Numbered from the stretch's first letter, positions 45,094 to 54,523 are shown. The stretch is DNA of 64,000 nucleotides from Aurantiacibacter sediminis (GCF_016019885.1 NZ_JAEANY010000003.1:1-64000), one strand, 5' to 3'. A program made the numbers and translations. Notes: generated from the letters alone by a model not told the origin.

Positions 45094-45495
45094 TTATGGG
45101 GAAAGTCTTGCCAGTAATTCGCGATCCATCGGAGCCAGAGGCAATTGAGAGGCCTCGTCCAATTGAAACCATCCCCATTGCTGGCCATCCATGGCAACCG
45201 GTTCTGCATTCGGTGAGTTCGCGCTGTAAAGAAACAGGACAATGTGACGCGCGCCCTCCTCCTCAGCGAAACCGGCGGGTTCAAGACGATCAGGGTCAAG
45301 CACCAAGCCCAACTCCTCATCGATCTCTCGCACCAGAGCAAGTCTTGGTTTTTCAGATACTTCCACCTTGCCGCCCGGGAATTCCCACAGGCCGCCATGG
45401 TGCTTGTCGGCGGCGCGTTGCTGCAGCAGCAACCGCCCTGCCCCGTCTCGTAATGCCAGCGCTACGACAGGCAGCCATGTCGGGATATTTTCCAC
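45094..45495 (-). CDS. mutT: Nudix hydrolase, 8-oxo-dGTP diphosphatase (MutT-like)
   Basis: MutT-type enzymes clear oxidised dGTP. The Nudix box is complete: GGKVEVSEKPRLALVREIDEELGL. It is preceded by the FPGG lead-in and GLWE typical of MutT, and followed by a QWGWFQLDEA segment. I chose the GTG at 45495, which gives 133 residues and the usual short N-terminus before PTWLPVVALAL. An ATG at 45549 with AAGG upstream is a real alternative that adds 18 residues. The gene diverges from the first pilin gene, with the starts 78 or 24 bases apart depending on this choice. Confidence 0.9.
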   Translation of the reverse strand: MENIPTWLPVVALALRDGAGRLLLQQRAADKHHGGLWEFPGGKVEVSEKPRLALVREIDEELGLVLDPDRLEPAGFAEEEGARHIVLFLYSANSPNAEPVAMDGQQWGWFQLDEASQLPLAPMDRELLARLSP

Positions 45496-45573
45496 GTTAA
45501 GGATACCTGCCCACTTCGCGTTAACCTCCGGCTGCGAATTTTCTCTCATCGCACCTTACTAGGGGACCATCCT

Positions 45574-45768
45574 GTGTCGAACGCAAACTTTCTGGAACAG
45601 CTTCTGCAAGATGAGCTGGGTGCGACTGCCATTGAATATGGCCTCATCCTGGCGCTGATCGCGATTGCGATGATCACCGCACTGCAGGGCATGGCGACTT
45701 CCACCTTGAACATGTGGAATGGCGTCGAGACGAAAGTGAAGACTGCAAGTTCGAACGCACGAAGTTAG
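45574..45768 (+). CDS. Flp family type IVb pilin
   Basis: This 64-residue prepilin has the class IVb cleavage site after Gly in DELGATAIEYGLILALIAIAMI, with the mature Glu5-Tyr pair and a hydrophobic stem. Flp pilins form adhesive Tad pili. The start is GTG with AGGGGA about 8 bases upstream. A second pilin gene follows after 95 bases. No tad assembly genes are in the window. Confidence 0.93.
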   Translation: MSNANFLEQLLQDELGATAIEYGLILALIAIAMITALQGMATSTLNMWNGVETKVKTASSNARS

Positions 45769-45863
45769 GATTTTCTTCAGAATTGCCCCGTAGTTAGGGG
45801 CGAGCTCAATCAGGGAAACCCGAAAGAGCCGGGTATCGAAGAACTAAACCAGGAGACTACGTA

Positions 45864-46046
45864 ATGACCTTCTTCAAGAACATGATCCGCGACGAGCAGG
45901 GTGCAACCGCCATCGAATATGGCCTGATCGCTGCCCTCATCGCTGTTGCTGCTATCACTGCAATGCAGAGCCTCGGTAACGAACTCAGCACCACGTTCAA
46001 CAACGTGAAGACCGAGCTCGACGAAGCTAACAAGGCCAACAACTAA
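45864..46046 (+). CDS. Flp family type IVb pilin
   Basis: This 60-residue prepilin is a paralogue of the preceding one, with cleavage site DEQGATAIEYGLIAALIAVAAI and a polar tail rich in Asn, Asp, Glu and Lys (ELDEANKANN). CAGGAGA precedes the ATG at good spacing, a better initiation site than its neighbour has, so this is probably the major pilin. It is followed by a strong terminator, closing a two-gene pilin unit. Confidence 0.94.
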   Translation: MTFFKNMIRDEQGATAIEYGLIAALIAVAAITAMQSLGNELSTTFNNVKTELDEANKANN

Positions 46047-46070
46047 GGTCTTAGCCATACGGCTTAAAGA

Positions 46071-46103
46071 GGGGCGGCAGGGAAACCTGTCGCCCTTTTT
46101 TTT
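46071..46103 (+). terminator. Rho-independent terminator after the pilin genes
   Basis: A 10-pair stem (46072-46081 with 46086-46095) closed by GAAA is followed by eight T. Confidence 0.95.
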
Positions 46104-46140
46104 GGCCTAAGCACTGATCAAGTGTCGAGATGCCGACACA

Positions 46141-46175
46141 AAAAGGGCCGCTCCATCTACGTGAGCGGCCCTTTT
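46141..46175. terminator. Bidirectional terminator between pilin and M48 protease genes
   Basis: A 13-pair perfect stem (46141-46153 with 46163-46175) starts with AAAA and ends with TTTT, so it can act in both directions. It stands 34 bases past the stop of the minus-strand M48 gene. Confidence 0.85.
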
Positions 46176-46208
46176 GATTAAGCTGGCGCGGTCGAGCCGC
46201 AGAACGCT

Positions 46209-47693
46209 TTAATTCGTGCGTACGACAATCTTGTACTGCTGGCCGGCCACAACCTCTTCATCACCAAACAATCCGTTCAAGACACGGAAGCGCGCTACTT
46301 GTGCGTCATCATAGGCCATAAAACGGGCCATACGCGCGACGGTGTCATTTGGTTGGGCAGTTACAATATCGATTCGGCGCGGCACGACGCTGCCAGCTTC
46401 TGCGGCACTGATCCGCTGCATCGAATTGTACAGTGAATTGAATGTACCTGCCTGCCCAGCCGGTGTGATCGACTGGAAATGGTAAGCCTGGCCATCGCCG
46501 AAATCGTAGGCAAACACTGTTACATCTACCTGGCTCTGACCATTGTTAACGCGTGCGGTGCCGTAAGCGGCTGGCAAGCCATTCACCGTCGTGCGCTCCA
46601 GCGTTTGGGGGGCCAGCTGTTGCTGCTCACCGCCAAGCGCACGAAAAACATTGCGCACATAGGTTTCCAGATTGCCGTCATATTGCGCGAGCGTCAGCTG
46701 CGAGCGTCCGGCATCGCCATTGATCGAGACCGCGCGCGGGCTGTTGACCATATAGAAGCCTTGCGGCGCGGTGAAGCTGAAGCGCAGCACCGGGTGGATG
46801 AATTGCCGCCCTTCGATCAGGCCCTGCTCAGGATCATCACCATAGATCATCCCGTCAATGCGGCTGAGGAAGGTGTTGCGATTGGTTACGCCAGTCGCAT
46901 TTCCGGCAAGCTGCGCTGCGTTTTGCACGCGGCTCGCGGGATCGGGGTGGGTCGATGCCCACTCAGGAATCGTGGCGTTGTCGCGGCCCTGTAGCTGTGC
47001 ATCGAGCTGATTTTGCGCAGCGAGGCTTTGCAGCAATGTCGCCATGGCCCGCGGATCGTAACCCGCACTATTTAGATACTGGATCCCGAGCGCATCTGCT
47101 TCAAGCTCCTGATTGCGCGAATAGCTCAAGGTCAAATATTGGGAGCCTTCCAAAGCGCCGCGAGCGATCGTTTCGCCCAGCGGATTATCGCCCAGCAGGA
47201 TCTGCGAGAGAATTGCGATACCAACACCGCCAAGCTGGTTGCGCTGCGCAGCGGCCTGTCGCCGCGCCGAGTGACGGGCCGCGACGTGACCGACTTCATG
47301 CCCCAGAACCGCCGCAAGCTCGGCTTCGTTGTTCATCAGGTTCACCAGCTGCCGCGTCGCGTAGACATAGCCGCCGGGGACGGCGAAGGCATTGTTTACA
47401 CTGGAATTCAGCAACGTGACATCGAATGCGCCCGGAGTGGTCGCAAGACCCGATTGGAGGGCGATATTCTGTCCAACTTGCTGCACATAGCGCGCCTGCG
47501 GCCCGGTCATCTCACCGCCAAATTGGGCTACGAACTGATCATGATATTGCGCCCCCACCTGCGCTTCATCGGCGGTAATCGGGGAACCTGGGGCGACATT
47601 GGCCCCAGGAATACTGGCGCAGGCTGAGAGTGCTAACGACGCAACTCCTGCTACTGCGAGCGCTTTGATCTTGCGTGTGTTGAACTGCGGCAT
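46209..47693 (-). CDS. M48 family metalloprotease lipoprotein (BepA-like) with LysM-like C-terminus
   Basis: This 494-residue protein has a lipoprotein signal with lipobox LSAC near residue 25. The zinc site is HEVGHVAARH, with NQELEADALGIQYLNSAGYD supplying the third ligand, as in the M48 group of periplasmic outer-membrane quality-control proteases (BepA/LoiP). The C-terminal 60 residues (TAQPNDTVARMARFM and later VVAGQQYKIVVR) look like a LysM peptidoglycan-binding unit. AGGAG before the ATG at 47693 sets the start. It is downstream of accA on the same strand with a 113-base gap. Confidence 0.93.
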   Translation of the reverse strand: MPQFNTRKIKALAVAGVASLALSACASIPGANVAPGSPITADEAQVGAQYHDQFVAQFGGEMTGPQARYVQQVGQNIALQSGLATTPGAFDVTLLNSSVNNAFAVPGGYVYATRQLVNLMNNEAELAAVLGHEVGHVAARHSARRQAAAQRNQLGGVGIAILSQILLGDNPLGETIARGALEGSQYLTLSYSRNQELEADALGIQYLNSAGYDPRAMATLLQSLAAQNQLDAQLQGRDNATIPEWASTHPDPASRVQNAAQLAGNATGVTNRNTFLSRIDGMIYGDDPEQGLIEGRQFIHPVLRFSFTAPQGFYMVNSPRAVSINGDAGRSQLTLAQYDGNLETYVRNVFRALGGEQQQLAPQTLERTTVNGLPAAYGTARVNNGQSQVDVTVFAYDFGDGQAYHFQSITPAGQAGTFNSLYNSMQRISAAEAGSVVPRRIDIVTAQPNDTVARMARFMAYDDAQVARFRVLNGLFGDEEVVAGQQYKIVVRTN

Positions 47694-47806
47694 TCCCAAC
47701 TCCTGATGCTTTTGCGTGCGGCACAGACAGGCTGTCACCGCTTACATTCGCAAATGCATGCTGGGATGGCATGGTTCCCGACCAACGGGACGCAAGAAGC
47801 TGGAAA

Positions 47807-48766
47807 TTAGCGGGAAAGACCCTGGCCGATGGCTAGGAAACGCTCATCGCGCAGGCGCTTCAACTCTTCGGGTGCATGGCTGCTGAGTGCATCCAATTCC
47901 TCGTCGATCGCGTCGACAAGATTGGCAATTGCGACCTCTACATCGCGGTGCGCCCCGCCGACCGGCTCTGGCACGATCCGATCAATAACGCCCAATTCCA
48001 GCAAGTTTTGCGCTGTCAGCTTCATCGCTTCAGCAGCTTGCGGCGCCTTTTCAGCCGTGCGCCAGAGGATGGAGGCACAGCCCTCCGGTGATATCACCGA
48101 ATATACGGCGTGCTCGAACATCAGCACACGTTCGGCGCTTGCTAGCGCCACTGCGCCGCCCGAACCGCCCTCGCCCACAATGGCCGACACCATCGGAACG
48201 CCGAGCGAGAGACATGCTTCGGTGGAGCGAGCAATCGCTTCTGCCTGACCGCGCTCCTCGGCTTCGATGCCGGGGAAGGCACCGGACGTGTCGACCAATG
48301 TCACCACCGGAAGGCCGAAGCGGTCCGCCAATTCCATCAGGCGAATGGCTTTGCGATAGCCCTCCGGCTTACCCATGCCGAAATTGTGACGGATGCGGCT
48401 TTCGGTGTCGTTGCCCTTTTCGTGACCGATGAGCACGACTTTGCGGCCGCGCAGGGTAGCGAGACCGCCCATAATTGCCTGATCATCGCCGTACAGCCGA
48501 TCCCCGCCCAGCGGCATGAAATGGTCAAACCCGTGCTCGACATAGTCATGGAAATGCGGACGCGATGAATGGCGAGCGACCTGGGTTTTCTGCCATGGCG
48601 AAAGACCCTCATACGTGCTCTGCAGCAGCTTGGCGCTTTTCGCTTCGAGCCGCGTAAGCTCTTTCGAAATATCGACATCGCCATCATCGCCGGCAGCTTC
48701 GCGCAGTTCAGCGATTTTGGCTTCCAGTTCTGCAACCGGTTTTTCAAATTCGAGGAATGTGGCCAT
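47807..48766 (-). CDS. accA: Acetyl-CoA carboxylase carboxyltransferase subunit alpha
   Basis: AccA, with AccD, transfers the carboxyl group from biotin to acetyl-CoA to start fatty acid synthesis. The 319 residues begin [18 protein letters not shown], include the GHEKG and [12 protein letters not shown] segments and the crotonase-like [18 protein letters not shown] and [12 protein letters not shown] oxyanion regions. The start lies 9 bases after the xerD stop, so the two are cotranscribed. Confidence 0.97.
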   Translation of the reverse strand: MATFLEFEKPVAELEAKIAELREAAGDDGDVDISKELTRLEAKSAKLLQSTYEGLSPWQKTQVARHSSRPHFHDYVEHGFDHFMPLGGDRLYGDDQAIMGGLATLRGRKVVLIGHEKGNDTESRIRHNFGMGKPEGYRKAIRLMELADRFGLPVVTLVDTSGAFPGIEAEERGQAEAIARSTEACLSLGVPMVSAIVGEGGSGGAVALASAERVLMFEHAVYSVISPEGCASILWRTAEKAPQAAEAMKLTAQNLLELGVIDRIVPEPVGGAHRDVEVAIANLVDAIDEELDALSSHAPEELKRLRDERFLAIGQGLSR

Positions 48767-48775
48767 AGCTGCCCG

Positions 48776-49654
48776 CTAGCCCTCTCTGCGACGTGCCGCA
48801 AGGGGATGTCGCTCGTTTACCAGCGCCACGAGCCGTGCGGAATCGACATGCGTGTAAATCTGCGTAGTCGCTATGTCTGCGTGACCCAACAGCGTCTGCA
48901 GCACACGTAAATCCGCCCCGCCCTCCAGCAGGTGGGTGGCAAAGGCGTGACGCAGCACATGTGGGCTGACTTTATTCGGATCGATCCCTGCGCGCGCCGC
49001 CAGTTCTTTCACCATCTGGTAGAGGCGAATGCGGCTGATGTGCTTGGCGCGCGATGGAAAGAGATAGGCGCTGTCCGACCCGCGCACCTCTAGCCATCGC
49101 GACAGAGCTGCCTGTGCACGGCGCGACACGGGTACCATGCGCTGCTGTCCGCCCTTGCCCGTGACCGTCAGGAACGGCGCATCGCGCGGTACGGCGCTGA
49201 CGGGGAGCGAGATGAGTTCTGTTGCCCTCAATCCTGAACCATAGAGCAATTCAAAAAGCGCGAGCAGTCGAACCGCCCTTGGCTCCTTGCCTTGCGCCTC
49301 TTCTTCGATTTGCGCGAAGATGGCTTCGACTTCCTGGTGCGACAGGATCTTGGGAAGCGGTCTGCGTGCTTGCGGGCGTGGTAGTGCAGAGGAAGGGTCG
49401 TCGGTCCGCAAACCTTCGTCGACGCAAAAGCCGAAAAATTGGCGGAGCGCCGAGATTTTGCGAGCGACTGTGGAAGGAGCCAAATTTGCCCACTTGCCAC
49501 TCAGCTTCATCAGATCATCGCGCGATGCTGAAAGTAGCTCTCCAAGCAGATCTTCGCTTGCCTCGAGATCGCGCCGATAGGCTGCGAGCGTATTTGCCGC
49601 GGCACCGCGTTCTGCAGCCATCATCGCCAGAAAGCTGTCGATTGCGGCGGACAT
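48776..49654 (-). CDS. xerD: Site-specific tyrosine recombinase XerD
   Basis: XerD acts with XerC at dif to resolve chromosome dimers. The 292-residue protein has an N-terminal SAM-like core-binding domain and the catalytic set Arg143 (LRATEL), Lys167 (TGKGGQ), His232 and Arg235 (HVLRHAFATHLL), His258 (LGHADIATTQ) and Tyr267. The size and the surrounding core genes indicate the housekeeping recombinase, not an integrase. It is followed closely by accA. XerC is not in the window, so the C/D assignment rests on resemblance. Confidence 0.92.
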   Translation of the reverse strand: MSAAIDSFLAMMAAERGAAANTLAAYRRDLEASEDLLGELLSASRDDLMKLSGKWANLAPSTVARKISALRQFFGFCVDEGLRTDDPSSALPRPQARRPLPKILSHQEVEAIFAQIEEEAQGKEPRAVRLLALFELLYGSGLRATELISLPVSAVPRDAPFLTVTGKGGQQRMVPVSRRAQAALSRWLEVRGSDSAYLFPSRAKHISRIRLYQMVKELAARAGIDPNKVSPHVLRHAFATHLLEGGADLRVLQTLLGHADIATTQIYTHVDSARLVALVNERHPLAARRREG

Positions 49655-49685
49655 GGATGCCTACTCTCCTTTTGGCGCTCGCGGC

Positions 49686-51539
49686 CTAGCTGCGCGCGAC
49701 AGCCTCTGCTGCGATCATTCGAGCCTCAGCAGTCAATCCGACGCGATTCAGCGCGCGAACGATGTGATAAAGGTGACGCGGGGTCATCTGGTCCCAGCTG
49801 CGTCCCTGCATGCCAAGGCCTGCAAGTAGAGCCACAAGCGCCTGATTGCCAAAAGACGACGCTGCATCGATCTTGCCGCTCCATGCGCTTTCACGCGTAT
49901 AGTTCACACCAAGCCGACCGGCGAAATCACCAAAGTCATCGTCATCCAGCCGTTCAAGCCCGGCCAGCCCAGCGACAAGAAATGCCGATTTGCGGCTGTC
50001 AGCGCTGCCATCTTCGTCGATATAATTATCGACATCGCCTGCGCTCACCGTGCCATTACGATCAGGTTGCGCGAGAGCCAGCAAAGCCCAGCCTTCACTG
50101 CCAGCAGGCACCAGCGAGCCCCAGCGCATCGCGTTACGATCAAGCCCGGCCGTCAGCATCGAAGCGATGAGCGCGGGCGCATCTTCGAGCAGTTCCTCGC
50201 TCGGCTGGATGCGCGCCGCGGCATAGGCGGTAACCACTTGGCGCGCATACCTCGCATCGCCTTCCTGCTCCCACAATTCGCGCATGGCCGCGACACGCTC
50301 TGCCGAGGTCGATGCGACATAAGCCTCGCGCAGCAAGCCAGCTGAGGATTTCTCCGCCTGGTCATAGGCATCGCTAGCCCATAGGCGGGAGTAAAGGTCG
50401 ACCATGGCCGCAGAAGACAATACGCCCCGGCCACCCGCCGTATCTGCTGAATTCACACGCTGGAGCAGCGGTGTTGCAGGGATGAGCACTTCGGAAACCG
50501 CATAATCAGCCGGAGTTTGTCCGGTGAAGGGAAGTCCTTCAGGCAATTCGACGCCGAGCGCCCTTGCCAAGGCAAAGCGCCACGGCGTGATCTCTTCGAC
50601 CTCGTCCCATTCGATATTGACCGCGCGGCCGCCATCACCCGCCGCGCCTGCATAACGCTGTGCCAGGCGCACATCGATCTCAGGTGCCGCACCGGTGCCG
50701 AGTGCACGGTCGAGATCGCGCTCACTGCTGCGTGTCTGGCCGAGATAGGCGGCGCAAATTGCGCGCAACATTTGCCACTCGCCGTCCTCGCGTACATCCC
50801 CGCGAAGGACGGCCACAGGACACGCACCAAGAATATCACCCGAAGCGAGATACGCAGACACAGCCGCATCGGTCAGTGCGCGATCATAATTGCCGGTGTC
50901 GATATCCTGCAACAGCGTGCGCGCCACCACCGCCTCCCCCATTGCATTGAGGGTATTGGCACGCATTGCCGCAAATTCGACTGTGTCCATGCCGTCTGGC
51001 GCATCGAGCCTGCTGGCAAGCGCGCGGCGCATGAGAATATGGCCCCAGCGGGAGACGACAGGCCCGTTGCTGGCCTCAAGCGCAGCGCGCACCAGGGCGG
51101 CGGGCTGGTTGGCGAGCGATCCAGTGACAAAGCCGCCTTCCGAACGGTCCATGACGCCGATCTGTGCAAGATCGCGGCGCGCTGCGGCAGGAATGTCGAA
51201 ACGCGGACGCAAACCGAAGAGCTCGTTGACCTCAAAAGATTCCATCCGCTCCAGCTCTGCAAGAGAGGGAAAATCGTCCGGCAGGGAAACCCGCCCTGGT
51301 GCCGCATTGCTTGGTGACGGAATATCTTGCACGACGGGTGCAGATACCGACGGTGCGGAGGTGCCACCTGGTTGCGCGGGCGCACTCGTCCGTGTCGCTG
51401 TCGGCGTCGGCGTTGGTGTCGATTGCGGCGGCGGATCGCGGAATGCGGGCGGCAGCAGGTCTTCCGGCCCGCTTGCCAGCGCCAGAGTAGATGTCAGGGC
51501 AAAGCCAGCGCCTGCCAGCCAAAGTCCAACGCGTTTCAA
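49686..51539 (-). CDS. Exported protein of unknown function, 617 residues
   Basis: The product begins with a signal peptide (KRVGLWLAGAGFALTSTLALA) and a Pro/Thr/Ser-rich spacer (residues 25-85). About 530 residues of mostly helical, alanine-rich sequence follow, with the look of helical repeats. I recognise no family. The start codon is TTG and overlaps the stop of a 44-codon membrane-protein gene by the 4 bases TTGA, so its translation probably depends on that gene. It lies 31 bases upstream of xerD on the same strand. A periplasmic scaffold role is possible, but nothing in the sequence shows it. Confidence 0.85.
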   Translation of the reverse strand: MKRVGLWLAGAGFALTSTLALASGPEDLLPPAFRDPPPQSTPTPTPTATRTSAPAQPGGTSAPSVSAPVVQDIPSPSNAAPGRVSLPDDFPSLAELERMESFEVNELFGLRPRFDIPAAARRDLAQIGVMDRSEGGFVTGSLANQPAALVRAALEASNGPVVSRWGHILMRRALASRLDAPDGMDTVEFAAMRANTLNAMGEAVVARTLLQDIDTGNYDRALTDAAVSAYLASGDILGACPVAVLRGDVREDGEWQMLRAICAAYLGQTRSSERDLDRALGTGAAPEIDVRLAQRYAGAAGDGGRAVNIEWDEVEEITPWRFALARALGVELPEGLPFTGQTPADYAVSEVLIPATPLLQRVNSADTAGGRGVLSSAAMVDLYSRLWASDAYDQAEKSSAGLLREAYVASTSAERVAAMRELWEQEGDARYARQVVTAYAAARIQPSEELLEDAPALIASMLTAGLDRNAMRWGSLVPAGSEGWALLALAQPDRNGTVSAGDVDNYIDEDGSADSRKSAFLVAGLAGLERLDDDDFGDFAGRLGVNYTRESAWSGKIDAASSFGNQALVALLAGLGMQGRSWDQMTPRHLYHIVRALNRVGLTAEARMIAAEAVARS

Positions 51540-51670
51540 AGATCCCTCTCCGGCAATTCAACGGGTTCCACAATCAGGCGCTGTTCCTCACGCCCACCGT
51601 CAAACCAGGCGACGGCGAGAACCAGCAGGATAACAATCAGCGCAAGAATAATCATCAGGCGTTTGGACAC
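51536..51670 (-). CDS. Small single-pass membrane protein, 44 residues
   Basis: This short reading frame starts with GTG at 51670 and encodes SKRLMIILALIVILLVLAVA as a membrane helix, then a short acidic tail (FDGGREEQ, EPVELPERDL). Its TGA overlaps the TTG start of the 617-residue gene. The hydrophobic profile and tight coupling support it as a real gene; an internal ATG at codon 6 is another possible start. Function unknown. It diverges from aroK. Confidence 0.7.
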   Translation of the reverse strand: MSKRLMIILALIVILLVLAVAWFDGGREEQRLIVEPVELPERDL

Positions 51671-51763
51671 CTCGCGACACTTCCCGTTTCTTACATCATC
51701 GCTGCGCGCAACTCAGCTCGCAGCCTTGCCAGCGCGGTTAGCCTATCTATAGGCCTTGCGGCA

Positions 51764-52342
51764 ATGACCATGTCCAAGCCTTTGCCCGATGATGCGATGG
51801 TGCGCTCCATCAAGCAGCGCCTCGACAGGCCGCTGGTTCTTGTCGGCATGATGGGCGTGGGCAAATCCACCGTGGGCCGGCGGCTCGCCAATGTGCTGAA
51901 TATGGACTTTACCGACGCGGATGAAGAAATCGTCCAGGCGGCCAATATGTCCGTGGCGGATATATTCGATCAGTTTGGCGAGGAGTATTTCCGCGACGGG
52001 GAGCGGCGGGTGATCGCACGGCTGATGGATCAAAGCGGCGCTGGCTGCGTGCTGGCGACAGGCGGCGGTGCTTTCCTTGAAGACGAGACGCGCGCGCTCA
52101 TTAAGCAGGAAGGTGTGGCCATCTGGCTCGATGCGGCCATCGACACGCTTGTCGAGCGGGTGAGCCGCAACAAGCGCCGCCCACTCCTTCGCACAGGCGA
52201 TATCAACGCCAAGGTCACCAAAATGAAGACTGAGCGCGAACCGATCTATGCCGAGGCGCATATTCACGTAAAAAGCGACAGCGGTCCGCATCAGACCACC
52301 GTCAATCGCATCCTCGAAGGGCTCGACCAATGGCTGTCGTAA
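51764..52342 (+). CDS. aroK: Shikimate kinase
   Basis: AroK phosphorylates shikimate in the aromatic amino acid pathway. The 192 residues carry Walker A LVGMMGVGKSTVGRRLA (about residues 27-43), DADEEI, FRDGERRVI, LATGGGAF and RRPLLRTGD. ATG codons at 51764 and 51770 are both possible; no clear ribosome binding site separates them. The end overlaps aroB by 13 bases, giving a coupled aroKB pair. Confidence 0.95.
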   Translation: MTMSKPLPDDAMVRSIKQRLDRPLVLVGMMGVGKSTVGRRLANVLNMDFTDADEEIVQAANMSVADIFDQFGEEYFRDGERRVIARLMDQSGAGCVLATGGGAFLEDETRALIKQEGVAIWLDAAIDTLVERVSRNKRRPLLRTGDINAKVTKMKTEREPIYAEAHIHVKSDSGPHQTTVNRILEGLDQWLS

Positions 52343-53439
52343 AGGTCGATCTGGCGGGCCGCAGCTATGACGTGCATATCGGCAGCGGGTTGACTGGCAA
52401 TTTCGCCGAAGAATGCGGAAGCCTTCTCCGCAAGCCGCGCGTGCCGATCATCACCGACAGCAATGTCCATTCACATTGGCGTGAGCCTATCGCCCTAGCG
52501 CTGGAGGCCGCAGGAAAGCAGGCTGCGTGGCTAGTCCATGAGCCCGGTGAGAGCGCGAAAAGCTGGGACGGCCTCTCCCGTACTGTCGAATGGCTGCTCA
52601 GCGAAGAAGTCGAGCGCGGCGATCACATCGTAGCGCTGGGTGGCGGCGTGATCGGCGATCTGACGGGCTTTGCCGCTTCCATGTTGAAGCGCGGCTGCGG
52701 TTTCATCCAGGTGCCGACCAGCCTGCTAGCGCAAGTCGATAGCTCGGTTGGCGGGAAGACCGCGATAAACGTCCCGGCAGGCAAGAACCTGGTCGGTGCG
52801 TTTCACCAGCCCTCGCTCGTCCTCGCGGATACGGACGTTCTGGCTACGCTTCCCGAACGCGAAATGCGTTGCGGCTATGCCGAAGTCATCAAATACGGAA
52901 TCCTTGGCGATGTCGCATTTTTCGATTGGTGCGAGGCAAATGGCCCTAGAGTGATCGCGCATGATCGAGAGGCTATCGAATACGCCGTCACGCAAAGCGT
53001 AAAAGCCAAGGCGCGGATCGTGGCCGAGGATGAGCGCGAGACGAGCGGCGCGCGTGCCCTGCTCAACCTTGGCCACACTTTCGGCCACGCTCTGGAGGCC
53101 GAGACGGGATATTCAGATCGCTTGCTGCACGGCGAGGCGGTTGCGCTCGGCATGGTGCTGGCGGCGCGCTATTCGGCGCGAAGAGGCTATCTATCCGAAG
53201 ATGAAGCGCAGCGCATCTCTTCGGCCATCTCCGCCTCCGGCCTGGCGACCGAAATCGCGTCGCTCGGTCTCGATTGTTCAGGTCAGGCTCTGGCCAACCA
53301 TATGCTTCACGACAAGAAAATGGACGCTGGCACGCTGCCTTTCATCCTGCTCCGAGGGATCGGAAAGGCGTTTTTCGATCGCGAGGTAGCGCTGGATTAT
53401 GTGGCCGCGTTCCTCACCGAGCAATTGCAAGCGCATTAA
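52330..53439 (+). CDS. aroB: 3-dehydroquinate synthase
   Basis: AroB makes 3-dehydroquinate from DAHP. The 369 residues show GGGVIGDLTGFAAS for NAD binding, QVPTSLLAQVDSSVGGKTAIN, and the zinc-ligand region LLNLGHTFGHALEAE and LLHGEAVALGMVLAA. It starts inside the last codons of aroK. Its stop overlaps the stop of the convergent asparaginase gene by 2 bases. Confidence 0.97.
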   Translation: MAVVKVDLAGRSYDVHIGSGLTGNFAEECGSLLRKPRVPIITDSNVHSHWREPIALALEAAGKQAAWLVHEPGESAKSWDGLSRTVEWLLSEEVERGDHIVALGGGVIGDLTGFAASMLKRGCGFIQVPTSLLAQVDSSVGGKTAINVPAGKNLVGAFHQPSLVLADTDVLATLPEREMRCGYAEVIKYGILGDVAFFDWCEANGPRVIAHDREAIEYAVTQSVKAKARIVAEDERETSGARALLNLGHTFGHALEAETGYSDRLLHGEAVALGMVLAARYSARRGYLSEDEAQRISSAISASGLATEIASLGLDCSGQALANHMLHDKKMDAGTLPFILLRGIGKAFFDREVALDYVAAFLTEQLQAH

Positions 53440-54449
53440 TCGCTAGCCGGGTCTTCCCCGTAGATCGCAATTTCATTCACACCTGTGCTGTCGGCGCGTC
53501 CGCGATACATGCCGGAGGTGTTGAACGAGAATGCGGTTTCGCCGATGTTCGAGACCACGATGACTCCACCATCGCCGCCCAGCTCCTCGACTTCGAGCAT
53601 GGCTTGGTCGGCTGCCTCTTGCGGACCCATGCCGGTAAGGCGGATGAGATCGCAAATGGCGCGCGCCACGCTGGCGCGGATGAAGTATTCGCCCGTTCCC
53701 GTCGCTGACACAGCGCATGCGCGATTATCGGCATAGGTCCCTGCGCCAATCAGCGGCGAGTCCCCAATGCGGCCCCAGCGCTTGCCGGTCGTGCCACCGG
53801 TGGAGGTCCCCGCAGCCAAATTTCCGTGCATATCGCGCGCCACTGCTCCCACGGTGCCAAAGGCATGTTCACGATCTTCGATGCTGGCTTCCTGCCGATT
53901 GCGAAACGCCTCGAGCGAGCGCGCGCGGCGTTCGGTGATGAACCAATCGGTGTCCATCAATTCCAAGCCCTGTTCGGCGGCAAATTCGCTTGCGCCTTCG
54001 CCGCTCAGCAGCACGTGCGGGCTGTTGCGCATCACTTCGCGTGCGAGCAGGATCGGATGGCGGACATCGTCCACCCCGGCAGCTGCGCCTGCGCTTAAAT
54101 CGTGGCCCAGCATCAGCGAGCTATCGAGCGAAATGCCACCTTCCCACGTCAGCACCGCGCCGCGCCCGGCATTGAACAGCGGATCGTCTTCCAGCAGCGT
54201 AATGACCGCGATCACGGCATCCTCTGCCGTGCCGCCGTCGCTCAGCACAATTGCACCTGCATCAAGAGCGCCTTGCAAAGATGCATTATAGGCTGCCTCC
54301 CGCTCCGGTGTCATTAGTGACCGCTCGATTGTCCCTGCCCCGCCATGAATGGCAATCGACCATTCGGAATGCTCGGCATCCTGCGCTGCGGCAGCGGCGG
54401 GCAAGAGGACAGCGGATAGGGCAAGAAAAATGCGCGAAAGGCGTATCAT
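53436..54449 (-). CDS. Isoaspartyl peptidase/L-asparaginase family protein, exported
   Basis: This 337-residue N-terminal-nucleophile hydrolase has a signal peptide ending AAAAAQ near residue 22. The autocleavage point is Thr199 in HAFGTVGAVARD, and substrate-binding motifs IAIHGGAGT, NAGRGAVL, TSTGGTTGKRWGRIGDSP and GTYADN are intact. Such enzymes remove isoaspartyl dipeptides or hydrolyse asparagine; a periplasmic version would scavenge peptides. It lies tail to tail with aroB. No terminator was seen between them. Confidence 0.94.
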   Translation of the reverse strand: MIRLSRIFLALSAVLLPAAAAAQDAEHSEWSIAIHGGAGTIERSLMTPEREAAYNASLQGALDAGAIVLSDGGTAEDAVIAVITLLEDDPLFNAGRGAVLTWEGGISLDSSLMLGHDLSAGAAAGVDDVRHPILLAREVMRNSPHVLLSGEGASEFAAEQGLELMDTDWFITERRARSLEAFRNRQEASIEDREHAFGTVGAVARDMHGNLAAGTSTGGTTGKRWGRIGDSPLIGAGTYADNRACAVSATGTGEYFIRASVARAICDLIRLTGMGPQEAADQAMLEVEELGGDGGVIVVSNIGETAFSFNTSGMYRGRADSTGVNEIAIYGEDPASD

Positions 54450-54523
54450 AAGGCAGTCCCGTTTTATTGTTTGCGCGCTTTCTCCGCTAAGCGTCGCGCG
54501 AATTCAAGGGGCCAAAAGCCTGT

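Noticed and set aside
48776-49654. xerD as a mobile-element integrase
   Set aside because: Its size, complete catalytic set and position between core genes (upstream of accA) fit the housekeeping recombinase; no attachment site or cargo genes are nearby.
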